Shown piece by piece: positions 52,917-61,219 of a stretch of 64,000 bases of DNA. The stretch's first letter is position 1, and every line of letters begins with the position of its first letter. This stretch comes from Fontimicrobium_A sp034506455. GTDB taxonomy: Bacteria; Zhuqueibacterota; Zhuqueibacteria; Residuimicrobiales; Krinioviventaceae. The stretch lies in contig JAPDPN010000001.1 of NCBI GenBank assembly GCA_034506455.1, positions 1 to 64,000 of the forward strand, read 5' to 3'. The notes under the pieces are model-generated. The model had not been told where the DNA came from. It was given only the letters and a program-made list of their open reading frames with translations, and did no database searches. Made by a program: the position numbers and the translations under genes.

Positions 52917-53630
52917 TTAATCTTTCGGACGCGGTTCCCCTAAACGCACTTCTAATGCAGCAATAATGATGTCCGTAATTTGTTCATTGTTCAAGTATTC
53001 GACATTGATCACCAGATCATAATTTTGCGGATCGCTGATGTCGGCGTGATAATAAGTGCGAACGAATTCTGCCCGTTGGCGGTCGACAGCCTCTACTTTC
53101 TTGAGAGCCTCTTTGAACGAAATTCCTTCTTTTTCAGCATACCGTCGCGCCCGTTCGTGAAGGTTGCCGATAACGCGCACATGCAGCCCGTTGGCTTTGT
53201 CGGTGACAAAATTAGCCCCTCTGCCGATGATGACCGCCTTGCCTTTCCGACTGATGGACAAGATGACTTGAACCAAATGCCGGTAATATTTGTCGGAAGA
53301 ATAGCTTCCGGGGCTAAATAAAAGCTGCGTCAGTTTGGAGGAGTGTTTCCGCTCGTCGAATTCCGAGATCACCTTTTCTCTCAGCTTGGCTTTTTTCGCA
53401 ATGTGTTCAATGATGTTGCTGCCGTAAAGCTCCCAACCGAGCTTTTGCGCCAAGAGCTGGCCGATCGCAAAGCCGCGCGCTCCAAATTGACGAGAGATGG
53501 TGACGTGGGCCGTCTCCCATTTGCTTGTCTTTTTTCCCGGCGCCTCTTCTTCCAGATGTCTCTCCTCCCAAAGACGCATTTGAAAATCGGACGGCTCTTC
53601 CCATTGAACAGGTTCGTGAGTCACGGGCAT
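52917..53630 (-). CDS. Cytidylate kinase-like family protein (P-loop kinase)
   Basis: 237 residues. After a ~40-residue N-terminal extension the kinase begins VTISRQFGARGFAIGQLLAQKLGWELYG, the modified nucleotide-binding start of the CK-like family (the classic GxxxxGKG loop is replaced by S-R-Q-F-G-A-R-G). KAVIIGRGANFV, RVIGNLHERARRYAEKEG and VDRQRAEFVRTYY follow, with an R-x-x-x-x-R-x-like lid. These proteins resemble cytidylate kinase Cmk but their substrate is not established. The gene converges on the amidase gene with eight bases between stops and is preceded by the small FlgD-like lipoprotein gene. Confidence 0.85.
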   Translation of the reverse strand: MPVTHEPVQWEEPSDFQMRLWEERHLEEEAPGKKTSKWETAHVTISRQFGARGFAIGQLLAQKLGWELYGSNIIEHIAKKAKLREKVISEFDERKHSSKLTQLLFSPGSYSSDKYYRHLVQVILSISRKGKAVIIGRGANFVTDKANGLHVRVIGNLHERARRYAEKEGISFKEALKKVEAVDRQRAEFVRTYYHADISDPQNYDLVINVEYLNNEQITDIIIAALEVRLGEPRPKD

Positions 53631-53656
53631 GCTCTACCTCACTGGGTGTTGTTGAA

Positions 53657-54094
53657 TCAACCTTTGAAAATCGTAATTCTGACACGCGAAGAGCCCGGTA
53701 AAAGAATGGGAATGTTGACACCCGATTGCACCTTGAAGGGATTGGGAAACGGTTCGAGGAGTTCGGGATATTGCCAAAAACCGGGCTCAAAGTGCGACTG
53801 ATTGTTTTCTCCCGGGCTTCCGCCCTTAATGGCTGTTATGATTTCCTGTTGCTGCCAGTCTTTAATTTCCAACACGACCACATAATCGCCGGGTTCAACG
53901 TACTGTTTGTCCTCGTTTTTTCCGTCCCAATAAAATACATATTTTCCGCCGTCAATCAAATAATCATCAATCAAAATAATCACTTTTTGCGCCGAAACCG
54001 GATTTTTGCACGACACCAGAAGGCAAAAAGCCGGCCAGATCAAAAAGCGCAATAATGCTCGAGGCGCGTTTATTCCGATGACTTTTCGAGCCAT
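53657..54094 (-). CDS. Small lipoprotein with truncated FlgD-like/sorting domain
   Basis: 145 residues from ATG 54094 (25-bp overlap with the S9 peptidase gene). The signal sequence ends LLVSC, suggesting a lipid anchor. YVFYWDGKNEDKQYVEPGDYVVVLEI is the FlgD-Ig pattern W-D-G-x-x-x-x-G-x-Y. Then LLEPFPNPFKVQSGVNIPILLPGSSRVRITIFKG begins a sorting-domain-like module (P-N-P-F) but ends after the second strand, where usual modules continue for another 40-50 residues. Function unknown; a dead-end remnant or a short variant are both possible. Confidence 0.6.
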   Translation of the reverse strand: MARKVIGINAPRALLRFLIWPAFCLLVSCKNPVSAQKVIILIDDYLIDGGKYVFYWDGKNEDKQYVEPGDYVVVLEIKDWQQQEIITAIKGGSPGENNQSHFEPGFWQYPELLEPFPNPFKVQSGVNIPILLPGSSRVRITIFKG

Positions 54095-56115
54095 TTTTCC
54101 AACCAGCCAAACACTTCGTTCCACCATAACCGGGCGTTTTGCGGTTTGGTCACAAAATGCGTCTCATCGGGAAAACAAATCAGCTTTGACGGCACACCAT
54201 ACCTCTGCAGGGCGGTGAACATCTGCAGGCCCTGCGTCACCGGAACGCGAAAGTCGAGCTCTCCGTGGATGACCAGTGTCGGCGTTCGAAACTTGTTCAG
54301 GTTTGCCGCATAGGTCGAAGGCGACCAGCGGCGATAAAGATCGGGATTTTCGTACGGGATACCGCCGAACTCCCATTCCGGAAACCACAGCTCATCAGTG
54401 GCGCCGTATTTACTGACGAGATCAAAAACACCTGCATGGCTGACTAAAGCTTTGAAACGGTCGGTCTGCGTGGCGATCCAGTTGATCATATAGCCGCCGT
54501 AGCTTGCTCCTGCCGCGGCGATGCGCTCCTTATCGACAAAGCTGTAATGTTCAACTACATAATCGATGCCCGCCATGATATCTTGATAAGGCCCGCCGCC
54601 CCAATCGCGACTGACGGCGTCGCACCACTCCTGACCGTAGCCTTTTGAACCGCGAATATTAAAGGCAACCACGACAAAGCCGCGCGATGCAAATAGTGAC
54701 GTGTTCCAGCGATAGTGAAAATCATCGCCCCACATTCCTTGCGGCCCCCCGTGGATGAGGCAAAGCAGCGGATATTTTCGGGAAGGATCGAAAGCCGGCG
54801 GCTTGAGAAGGAAGCCGTGAACCGTCTTACCGTCGAAAGAGGGATAACTCAAATCTTCTAAAGGAGTTAAATCCAATTGATCGAGCAAAGGCTGATTGGT
54901 AAAAGAGAGTTGTGTCGGCGATTTGTTACGCAGATCGTAGCCGAAAATTTCCTCCGGCATAACGGCGGATTGACGTTTGAAGAAGAGCCGGCGACCGTTC
55001 GGGCTTATTGCCAAATGACGATTGACGTGGTCGCCAATGATTTTTGCGATGCGGCCGGATTTCAATTCCAGACGATAAATGGATTCGCGGCCGAAATCCT
55101 CAGCGGTAAAAAAGAGGGCCGAGTTATCGGGAGACCAACTCACCTGGCCGACCGAGCGATCGAAAGAATCCGTCAGCGATACGCTGCTGCCGGTTCGACG
55201 ATCATAAAGCATCAGCTCGTACTCGTCGGCTTCGAAGCCTGGACGCCGCATGGCGCGGTAGGCAAGATAGCGACCGTCGGGAGAAAAGACCGGCTGATTG
55301 TCGACCGCTAAATTGGCAGCCGTCAAATTTTGTTGAACACCGCTTTCCAGATCGAGCAGAAAGACGTCATTGTTGGTATTGACGGCAGGTTCCGGGGTTG
55401 CATTACCGACAAAGGCGATCGTTTTTCCGTCCGGTGAGAAACAAAAGTCGGGTTCGCCGCCCAAATCAAGCGGCGGCACATCCCAGTCGCCGGGTGTAAG
55501 GTCGCGGAGGTTAGAGCCGTCGGCATCACATAGGAACAAGTGCGATCGTCTGCCGTCGCGCCAATGATTCCAAGGACGAAACAAGAGGCACTCGGCAATG
55601 TGCGCTTTAACAGGCGATTCCTCTCTTGCGCGTTCCATCGCCGCGCTTTCCTCTACATTTTCGGCTTGGGGAAAAATTGAGAGAATCAGCGCCAGATGTT
55701 TGCCGTCAGGTGACCAGGCAAAATCCTCGATGTCCAACGGCAGGCGGGTCAACTGCACTGCTTCGCCGCCGGAAAGGGGCAAAAGAAAGATCTGCCGCGA
55801 GCTGTTGCGGGAAGAAAGAAAGGCTACCGCGCTGCCGTCCGGTTTCCAGTGCGGCGTACTGCTGCCCGCAGCATGAGTGGTAAGCTGACGCGTCTCGCCG
55901 GTTGCCGTGTCGAGGAGCCAAAGGTCGGTACGGCCGCTGTTTTTTTCCATGTCGTAAGCGGTCATTTCGTAGACCATTCGGCTCCCGTCCGGGGAAAGCT
56001 CAATGCGGCCGATGCGCTTCATTGCCCAAAGGTCTTCAACGGTCATCGGGCGTTTGGCCGGCAGCGAAGCAGCCGAAAGGCTCACGAGCAGCAAAAAAGA
56101 TATCAGCATGCGCAT
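54070..56115 (-). CDS. S9-family peptidase (dipeptidyl/acylaminoacyl peptidase), exported
   Basis: 681 residues. Signal peptide (LISFLLLVSLSAASLPAK). An N-terminal seven-bladed propeller with repeated SPDG motifs (LSPDGSRMVYEMT, WKPDGSAVAFLSS, WSPDGKHLALIL, FSPDGKTIAFVG) shields the C-terminal alpha/beta hydrolase. The catalytic triad is Ser538 (GASYGGYM), Asp621 (HGELDFRVP) and His653 (DETHFV). HGGPQGMWGDDFHYRWN is the oxyanion-loop motif. It removes N-terminal dipeptides or acyl amino acids from oligopeptides in the periplasm. Its gene precedes and overlaps the truncated FlgD-like lipoprotein gene. Confidence 0.94.
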   Translation of the reverse strand: MRMLISFLLLVSLSAASLPAKRPMTVEDLWAMKRIGRIELSPDGSRMVYEMTAYDMEKNSGRTDLWLLDTATGETRQLTTHAAGSSTPHWKPDGSAVAFLSSRNSSRQIFLLPLSGGEAVQLTRLPLDIEDFAWSPDGKHLALILSIFPQAENVEESAAMERAREESPVKAHIAECLLFRPWNHWRDGRRSHLFLCDADGSNLRDLTPGDWDVPPLDLGGEPDFCFSPDGKTIAFVGNATPEPAVNTNNDVFLLDLESGVQQNLTAANLAVDNQPVFSPDGRYLAYRAMRRPGFEADEYELMLYDRRTGSSVSLTDSFDRSVGQVSWSPDNSALFFTAEDFGRESIYRLELKSGRIAKIIGDHVNRHLAISPNGRRLFFKRQSAVMPEEIFGYDLRNKSPTQLSFTNQPLLDQLDLTPLEDLSYPSFDGKTVHGFLLKPPAFDPSRKYPLLCLIHGGPQGMWGDDFHYRWNTSLFASRGFVVVAFNIRGSKGYGQEWCDAVSRDWGGGPYQDIMAGIDYVVEHYSFVDKERIAAAGASYGGYMINWIATQTDRFKALVSHAGVFDLVSKYGATDELWFPEWEFGGIPYENPDLYRRWSPSTYAANLNKFRTPTLVIHGELDFRVPVTQGLQMFTALQRYGVPSKLICFPDETHFVTKPQNARLWWNEVFGWLEKWLEKSSE

Positions 56116-56120
56116 AGATG

Positions 56121-56825
56121 CTACCTGTCGATGTTTTTACGAAAATCAGCGATGGCTTTTTCGAGTCCCACAAGGACGGATCGGGAGACGATCGCCCAAC
56201 CGACATTGTACTCTTCGATCAGTTCCGCTGCATCGGCCAATTCGCGGGCGATCGGGGCTGTCAGTTTCCTTCCCGCCGAAACGCCCAGTCCCAGCTTTCC
56301 GGCAGCGATGGCTGAAGAACGGAATTGCTCCACGATATCCGCCATGGTACCCAGATCGTCGATGCCGGAGAAAAGAGATGTATCCAACTGCACATAATCG
56401 ACCTGAAGGCGCGCCGCGTTGCGGATGGCCGACGGATCAGGGCGAATGAGCTGCGCAACGACAATGTTGCTGTCGCGAAGCTGTTCCACCAACTCCTGGA
56501 GAATCGGCGTCTGTTCTTCAAGACTTTCTTCCCCAGCCGTGTAGCTTTGCGGAAGCAACGTCACCATATCCGGCGCCCAGGTGATCGCTTTGCGCACCAT
56601 GGCCTCTTCAGCCGGAACGGCGATATTGAGATGCGTCTGCACCACCTCCTTTAGGAGCCGAACATCGCGGTCGGAAATTTCTCCCGATTCATCCACATAA
56701 ACGACAATGCCGTCGATTCCGGCCGCTTCTGCAGCCACGGCCGCGGTGACCGGATCCGGATTGCGGCCTTTTTTGATCGCCCGTATGCGGGCGATCGGAT
56801 TGATGCAGAGACATAATCGAGCCAT
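56121..56825 (-). CDS. PdxJ-like TIM-barrel protein lacking typical active-site motifs
   Basis: 234 residues from ATG 56825, with AAAGGA six bases ahead. Sequence order follows pyridoxine 5'-phosphate synthase (PdxJ): INPIARIRAIKKGRNPDPV in place of NIDHVATLR...PDPV, EISDRDVRLLKEVVQTHLNI in place of HIQDRDVRLL, and NIVVAQLIRPDPSAI in place of VSLFIDPD. The H-L-R-E-D-R-R-H motif is replaced by Y-V-D-E-S, the L-H-T-G motif by L-D-T-S, and the H-A-G-H-G-L loop by S-A-G-R-K-L, so the catalytic His and Arg residues appear absent. The Glu in PAEEAM is kept. A different reaction, or a non-catalytic role, is likely. It lies just before the S9 peptidase gene and just after the YibQ gene. Confidence 0.72.
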   Translation of the reverse strand: MARLCLCINPIARIRAIKKGRNPDPVTAAVAAEAAGIDGIVVYVDESGEISDRDVRLLKEVVQTHLNIAVPAEEAMVRKAITWAPDMVTLLPQSYTAGEESLEEQTPILQELVEQLRDSNIVVAQLIRPDPSAIRNAARLQVDYVQLDTSLFSGIDDLGTMADIVEQFRSSAIAAGKLGLGVSAGRKLTAPIARELADAAELIEEYNVGWAIVSRSVLVGLEKAIADFRKNIDR

Positions 56826-56846
56826 ATGCTTTCCTTTCAAGTTTCC

Positions 56847-57947
56847 TCAATTCACCAACTGGGAGACCGGTACGATCTGAACCCCCGATGCTTGAATTCT
56901 CGGCAACATCTGTTTGAGAACCTGAAGCGTCAGGGGACGGGCGTGGCCGATCACGATCAACCGCTCGCCTTTTTGCGCCTTTTCCGCTGCCGTTCGCAGA
57001 CGTTCACGGATTGTCTGCTCATCCTCTTCGGCATCAATGAATAGACTGTTGCGGCCGCACGGAACGCCTCCTCGCCGGGCCGTCCGGTAGGCGATGCTTT
57101 GCGTCGAGGTGCTGCTGTCAATAAAGTATTTTCCCAGCGCCTTCAGCGTTTCCATGGTCGCCTGCATGGTGCGCATGTCTGCCGTCGCTTTAGACCCCTG
57201 ATGATTGTTCATTCCGACCGCCTGCGGTACCTCGGCAAAAGCTTTGCGGATGCGCAGGGAGATCATGCCGGGATCGTGGCGTGTAAGCAGAATGTAGCCG
57301 TCATCTTTGTAAGGCTCATTGAGCGGCTCCATCGGCAGATGAATGATGACCTCTTTGCGATGCAGTTGCGCGGCTTCGGCAACGCGGGAAGTATAGTCAA
57401 GCCCAGGCAGAATCGATAGGGTAAGCGGCGCCTCGAAGGCTAAAAAGTCGCGTATGGTCGAGTTGAAAGCGTAGCCGAAATCGTCTATAATAATGGCCAA
57501 CGCTCCCTCTCCGCTTCGAGCTTCGCCTTTTTTGAAGCGAAAGTGCTTGGCCGCTTTGCCGTTTTTGCCGACGGAAACGAGTGTCGTCGCGCCCTGTTTC
57601 CGTACCTCAGTGATCTCATAGCCTCGGCTTTCGAGCCGATTCCGCAGCTGCGCCATCAGGTCGTACAACGGAAACTGCTGCGGAATGACCACTTCCGACA
57701 ATGTATCGCCCGAAACGGTTGTCGGCGCCGAGATTCCGTATTCCGTCATCAGCTCGGCAACCACGGCGTCGATGCGCTTAATATCTTTGCTGCCGAAACG
57801 CGGCACGGAAGAAGAAAAGAGCGTCAGGCGCAGCACAAGCAGCACGACTGCGCTTATGCTGAGAATTCGCGCCAGCCGTTTTTCCCCAGCCGTCCAGCCG
57901 ATGGTCGATATTCGTACTGCAGAGACTGTTCGCCTTGCTCTTTTCAT
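56847..57947 (-). CDS. Divergent polysaccharide deacetylase (YibQ/DUF610 family)
   Basis: 366 residues. An N-terminal membrane helix or signal anchor (ILSISAVVLLVLRLTLFS) is followed by ~100 residues of linker, then the NodB-like barrel: LAIIIDDFGY (metal Asp-Asp), APLTLSILPGL, EVIIHLPMEP, AVGMNNHQGSKATAD, KYFIDSSTSTQSIAY, RLIVIGHARPLTLQVL. These are the YibQ-family markers; the metal set D-D/H/H is kept. Family members are periplasmic and often near envelope or cell-division genes; the glycan substrate is not known. Only four bases separate it from the upstream lipoprotein gene. Confidence 0.9.
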   Translation of the reverse strand: MKRARRTVSAVRISTIGWTAGEKRLARILSISAVVLLVLRLTLFSSSVPRFGSKDIKRIDAVVAELMTEYGISAPTTVSGDTLSEVVIPQQFPLYDLMAQLRNRLESRGYEITEVRKQGATTLVSVGKNGKAAKHFRFKKGEARSGEGALAIIIDDFGYAFNSTIRDFLAFEAPLTLSILPGLDYTSRVAEAAQLHRKEVIIHLPMEPLNEPYKDDGYILLTRHDPGMISLRIRKAFAEVPQAVGMNNHQGSKATADMRTMQATMETLKALGKYFIDSSTSTQSIAYRTARRGGVPCGRNSLFIDAEEDEQTIRERLRTAAEKAQKGERLIVIGHARPLTLQVLKQMLPRIQASGVQIVPVSQLVN

Positions 57948-57951
57948 CGAT

Positions 57952-58557
57952 TCACTGCCCGAAACGGGCTTTCAAGAGACTCCATGTCGGCAAATCGCCG
58001 GTCGAATAATCGATCCATTTGGTGATGTACCAAATTTGATCTTCGGATCGAATAAAGTGAAATTCGGCCTGACCGCGAAAAACGTGCGGACAGTTGGGTT
58101 CGCTGCACTTGTAGTGAACGGTCAGCTCATAATTCTGCAGCAAAACGACGGAATCTTGATAGACGGTTTCGTTCAGACGTTCAAATGACAACTTTGCAGT
58201 CGAGTCTTTCGGCACGTAAGAGAAAAGCTGATTCAGGTAATTCGCCTCTTCTTCTTTACCCCAGCGACTGAATAGAGCGGGATAAACGTTTGCAACTGCC
58301 GGGTCCGCAATAAAAGAAAACGATCGTTTTGCCGTCGAGCTGTCCGACAGGCAGCGCAGATAATTGCTCCGATTCTTTTCCGAAACAGCGTTGCGCAGAT
58401 TGATTAACACGTAGGTCGGCGAGACCGGCTGGATCCAATTGGACTGCGTCTGCTTGGGCGGCTCCGGTTCCCGCGTGGCAAACGGATTGTCGCACCCCGC
58501 CATTCCCAAAACAATCCACAAAACGGTCAATTGCCGATGCACTTTAGGGTTATGCAT
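57952..58557 (-). CDS. Hypothetical lipoprotein
   Basis: 201 residues. The signal ends LGMAGC, a standard lipobox. The body begins with a Pro/Gln-rich linker (EPEPPKQTQ) and has an NTF2/Tim44-like feel: LRNAVSEKNRSNYLRCLSD, a helical start, then strands LSFERLNETVYQDSVVLLQNYELTVHY and FRGQAEFHFIRSEDQIWYITKWIDY, ending SLLKARFG. This composition resembles lumazine-like/SnoaL-type pockets but no family name is certain. It is co-oriented and nearly abutting the YibQ gene. Confidence 0.7.
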   Translation of the reverse strand: MHNPKVHRQLTVLWIVLGMAGCDNPFATREPEPPKQTQSNWIQPVSPTYVLINLRNAVSEKNRSNYLRCLSDSSTAKRSFSFIADPAVANVYPALFSRWGKEEEANYLNQLFSYVPKDSTAKLSFERLNETVYQDSVVLLQNYELTVHYKCSEPNCPHVFRGQAEFHFIRSEDQIWYITKWIDYSTGDLPTWSLLKARFGQ

Positions 58558-58684
58558 GATTAAATATATCGGAAACGTTATCCAATTTCAAGGTCTATTT
58601 ACCGAGTCGCGGAGGCGTAAATTCGAATAACCGCTGATCAACTTGGATAACGATGAACGTTTTCTTATCAATTGCCTGTCGTGC

Positions 58685-58793
58685 TCAGTCGAGCGGTCCC
58701 TTGACATAAAAGTCGATTTCGTTTACCGCCCCTGCTCGAATGCTAAGGAGCATGATGCCCGCCAAAGGTTCCTGTGTTGTCTCTGATTCGTGT
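58685..58793 (-). CDS. 3' fragment of an unidentified gene, cut by assembly gap
   Basis: Thirty-five codons end in a stop at 58685: ...LAGIMLLSIRAGAVNEIDFYVKGPLD. Composition suggests coding sequence, but the gene body lies in the gap 58794-58893 and I cannot name it. The rest of the 58558-58684 interval shows no gene; it would hold the promoter of the lipoprotein gene. Confidence 0.35.
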
Positions 58794-58893
58794 NNNNNNN
58801 NNNNNNNNNNNNNNNNNNNNNNNNNNNNNNNNNNNNNNNNNNNNNNNNNNNNNNNNNNNNNNNNNNNNNNNNNNNNNNNNNNNNNNNNNNNNN
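58794..58893. other. Assembly gap (100 N)
   Basis: A run of 100 N without shared flanks. It separates the unidentified 3' fragment from the end of the HEXXH membrane-protein gene, whose stop codon is six bases away. Confidence 0.95.
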
Positions 58894-58899
58894 ATGCGC

Positions 58900-59430
58900 T
58901 TAGTTCATTTTTGGTTTTACTATAGGCCGTAACAAAAAATGAGTCCTTTTTACTCCAAAAAGCGGTGCGACGCAAGTTGCGACCAATTCACGGTTGACTA
59001 AAAATACGACAAAGGATATTGCCTGCAAAACACTCTGGGAGGTATTCAAACCTCCGGCGATCCCTATGGCGTCTCCTCCATACAGAAAGGGGCCAAAAGC
59101 AAGGTTTAAGGGATCGAGAAATAAAAAGAGAACGACCGCATAGAAGGTATAGAGGCGCCAAAAGTTGGTCTTTATAGAGCAAAGACGTCTGCGCGCAGAA
59201 AAAAGACTATAGCCCAACACGACGGTCAAAAGATTTGCGCCTCCGGAAATCAGTGCCCAGCGGCTGCCGAGTCGCTGCTCGACAGGGGTTTTGAATACGA
59301 CTTCCAATCCGAAAGGACGAACTCGAAAGCCTTCATATTCGCCGAACGCTGCGGCGACGAGCGCATGCGCGCCTTCATGAACCGCCGCAAAAGAAAGGAC
59401 GACGAGCAAAAAGGCGGACCACTTGACCAT
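58900..59430 (-). CDS. Small membrane protein with HEXXH motif (M50-like)
   Basis: 176 residues. The first helix contains H-E-G-A-H (residues 18-22), a zinc-protease-type HEXXH embedded in a hydrophobic stretch (FLLVVLSFAAVHEGAHALVAAAFG), as in M50 site-2 proteases. Further hydrophobic segments are LISGGANLLTVVLGYSLF, LYTFYAVVLFLFLDPLNLAFG and VLQAISFVVFLV. The possible third ligand is Asp in LYGGDAIG, resembling but not matching the M50 N-x-x-P-x-x-x-x-D-G block. Complete at both ends. It may be an intramembrane protease or an inactive relative; substrate unknown. Confidence 0.6.
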   Translation of the reverse strand: MVKWSAFLLVVLSFAAVHEGAHALVAAAFGEYEGFRVRPFGLEVVFKTPVEQRLGSRWALISGGANLLTVVLGYSLFSARRRLCSIKTNFWRLYTFYAVVLFLFLDPLNLAFGPFLYGGDAIGIAGGLNTSQSVLQAISFVVFLVNRELVATCVAPLFGVKRTHFLLRPIVKPKMN

Positions 59431-59496
59431 AAGATTCCTCCGAATATTATCGTTACAAATTTTCTTAAAGCAACGATTTTTACGAAGGAAACCTCG

Positions 59497-60738
59497 TCAA
59501 GATTCTCGGCCGATGCGCAAAGGTGCAAGTTTGCCGCTTCGGCGTAAAGCGAGGAGTCGTTCGATCAGCCGGTCGCGGATTTCTTCCGGTCGAAAGACGT
59601 CGGTGTAGCGCCCGGTGATGCCCTCGAAACCGGCGTGGCGGTTTTTTCGCCAAACCACAAGAACAAACCAGGGAAAACGAACCGGCGCCTGCGGCGGCGG
59701 ATAGAACCATTCCTCATTGCAGGCCTCCTGAGCGCCAAATGCCGCATGTACGGCATGGACTACATCGGCCATATCGTCGAAAGCCGCATTCCGGCAATCG
59801 TACGGCACTTGGCCGCTTTTATTGATGATGATGACGGTGGAAAACGGCCGACCAAAGTCTGCCGCGGCGACGGCATGCTCGTTTTCGCAAATGATGAGCG
59901 AGAGTTTTTCGAGTCGCTGCAGATGTTCCTGAACAGCGTGGGGGGTACTTTTATGCAGCTCAAGACAGCGGCGGATTGGTTTGCCCCAAAAGTCGAGACC
60001 CGCCACCTGCCGATGCAAATGAGAAAAAGTTGCGCCTGCGTCCCGTTTCCAATTGGTAAACACGGCGACAAAGCGCACGAACGGATTCTGCCGATAGATG
60101 TCCAATGCGGTTCTTTGTGTAAAAGCAAAAAACTGCCGATGCTCCTCGACCGTCATTTCACCTGTGGAAAAGAGATCGGCGTCGGTGAGGGCATTGCTGC
60201 GGAAATGGAGCTTGGGAATGATCAAGTCGTGCGAACCGCCAAAGAAGGCGTCCGCGGCCGAAAGCTGCAATGAATCCCCTACAAGCTGACGGTGATGCAT
60301 ACGATGGTGCAGCAGTTCTCGAATATGCTCCCTTCCCAGAGGCGTAGAAAGATAGTTTTCTTTAATCTCGCGGGATTCCGGAGTTAAGGTATAGCCGTAA
60401 TTCTCTCGCCAATAATCAAAGGGAATAATTTCATAGAGATTGGCAATTCGGCGCATCTCTGCCGTGGCGGAAAAAACTTGTTCAGCGGAAAGCTTTTTCT
60501 CGTAACGCCATTGCCCCTTTGCCTTTATCAATCTCTCCTTTTCAGGCGTTGTGTGTCGATAATGAGCCGGACAAAAGCTGCAATAGTCCTGCGGGTCATG
60601 CAATACGATCGGCTTGGCAGGCAAAGCTTCCGTCTGGCCCGGCCGATGTTTCCTGCCGGGAGTATACCAGCATTCGGTTCCGGAGATCGGATTATGATAA
60701 AGGATGGTACCGTCTTTGAATTTGGTGATGAGCTTCAT
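59497..60738 (-). CDS. HIT-superfamily nucleotidyltransferase, galactose-1-phosphate uridylyltransferase-like
   Basis: 413 residues. Start MKLITKFKDGTILYHNPISG. Cys-containing CSFCPAH (possible zinc site) at ~53 is followed by the GalT-like N-domain. FSHLHRQVAGLDFWG contains the H-x-H-x-Q catalytic signature of GalT. HAVAAADFGRPFSTVIIINKSG and RFPWFVLVVWRKNRHAGFEG match the DUF4921-type relatives. GalT exchanges UMP between UDP-glucose and galactose 1-phosphate; for this subfamily the substrate is uncertain. The gene diverges from the GroES-like gene, and the region between them contains the dyad at 60777. Confidence 0.8.
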   Translation of the reverse strand: MKLITKFKDGTILYHNPISGTECWYTPGRKHRPGQTEALPAKPIVLHDPQDYCSFCPAHYRHTTPEKERLIKAKGQWRYEKKLSAEQVFSATAEMRRIANLYEIIPFDYWRENYGYTLTPESREIKENYLSTPLGREHIRELLHHRMHHRQLVGDSLQLSAADAFFGGSHDLIIPKLHFRSNALTDADLFSTGEMTVEEHRQFFAFTQRTALDIYRQNPFVRFVAVFTNWKRDAGATFSHLHRQVAGLDFWGKPIRRCLELHKSTPHAVQEHLQRLEKLSLIICENEHAVAAADFGRPFSTVIIINKSGQVPYDCRNAAFDDMADVVHAVHAAFGAQEACNEEWFYPPPQAPVRFPWFVLVVWRKNRHAGFEGITGRYTDVFRPEEIRDRLIERLLALRRSGKLAPLRIGRES

Positions 60739-60776
60739 TACTGAATGATAAAGAATTTACGGGCAAAGACCAAGGC

Positions 60777-60824
60777 ATTTTGCAAACGCGTAATTGTATG
60801 TTTGCAAAATTCTTTCTATTTTGC
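60777..60824. promoter_or_regulatory. ATTTTGCAAAC/GTTTGCAAAAT inverted repeat between galT-like and GroES-like genes
   Basis: Arms 60777-60787 and 60800-60810 are perfect reverse complements of 11 bases, separated by 12 bases. A third ATTTTGC lies at 60818-60824. It resembles the site at 34066-34090 between phrB and ktrB. Position suits an operator for one or both divergent genes. Confidence 0.5.
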
Positions 60825-60847
60825 GGCAGAAAAAAGGAAATAAAGGT

Positions 60848-61219
60848 ATGAAAAAGGGAAACAAAGAACTGATCGTCGTCGGCGATCGCATATTGATCGT
60901 TCCGGATGTCGGTGAGGAGCGCAGCAATACCGGCCTTTATCTTCCCAAATGGGCATTGGAGCGCGAGTCAATTCAGGCCGGCCGTATTGTCGAAATCGGC
61001 AGTGGGCCTGCGCTGACGCCGCCGGATATACTCGAAGATGAGCCGTGGAAAGAGCCGCCCCCGCCTCCGGAACCGCCTCCGCATCAGGCCAGGGTAGGAG
61101 ATTACGCCTTGTTCCTGCGCAAAGCCGCCATTGAGGTCAAATTCGAGGGCGATCTCTATCTCATCGTACCCCAAGCTGCACTCCTTCTGCTTGTTCGTGA
61201 TATTGATGATTTAGAATGA
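60848..61219 (+). CDS. GroES-like co-chaperonin-fold protein with proline-rich insert
   Basis: 123 residues from ATG 60848, with AAAGG just ahead. The Cpn10 pattern is visible: ELIVVGDRILIVPD, ERSNTGLYLPKWA, AGRIVEIGSGP, VGDYALFLRKAAIEVKFEGDLYLIVPQAALL. The mobile-loop region and the usual sequence between strands are replaced by a segment with E-D-E-P-W-K-E-P-P-P-P-P-E-P-P-P. No groEL is nearby, and the downstream partner is a chloride channel whose ATG overlaps this stop (ATGA). So it is a GroES-family member with a probable different role and not the main co-chaperonin. Confidence 0.82.
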   Translation: MKKGNKELIVVGDRILIVPDVGEERSNTGLYLPKWALERESIQAGRIVEIGSGPALTPPDILEDEPWKEPPPPPEPPPHQARVGDYALFLRKAAIEVKFEGDLYLIVPQAALLLLVRDIDDLE

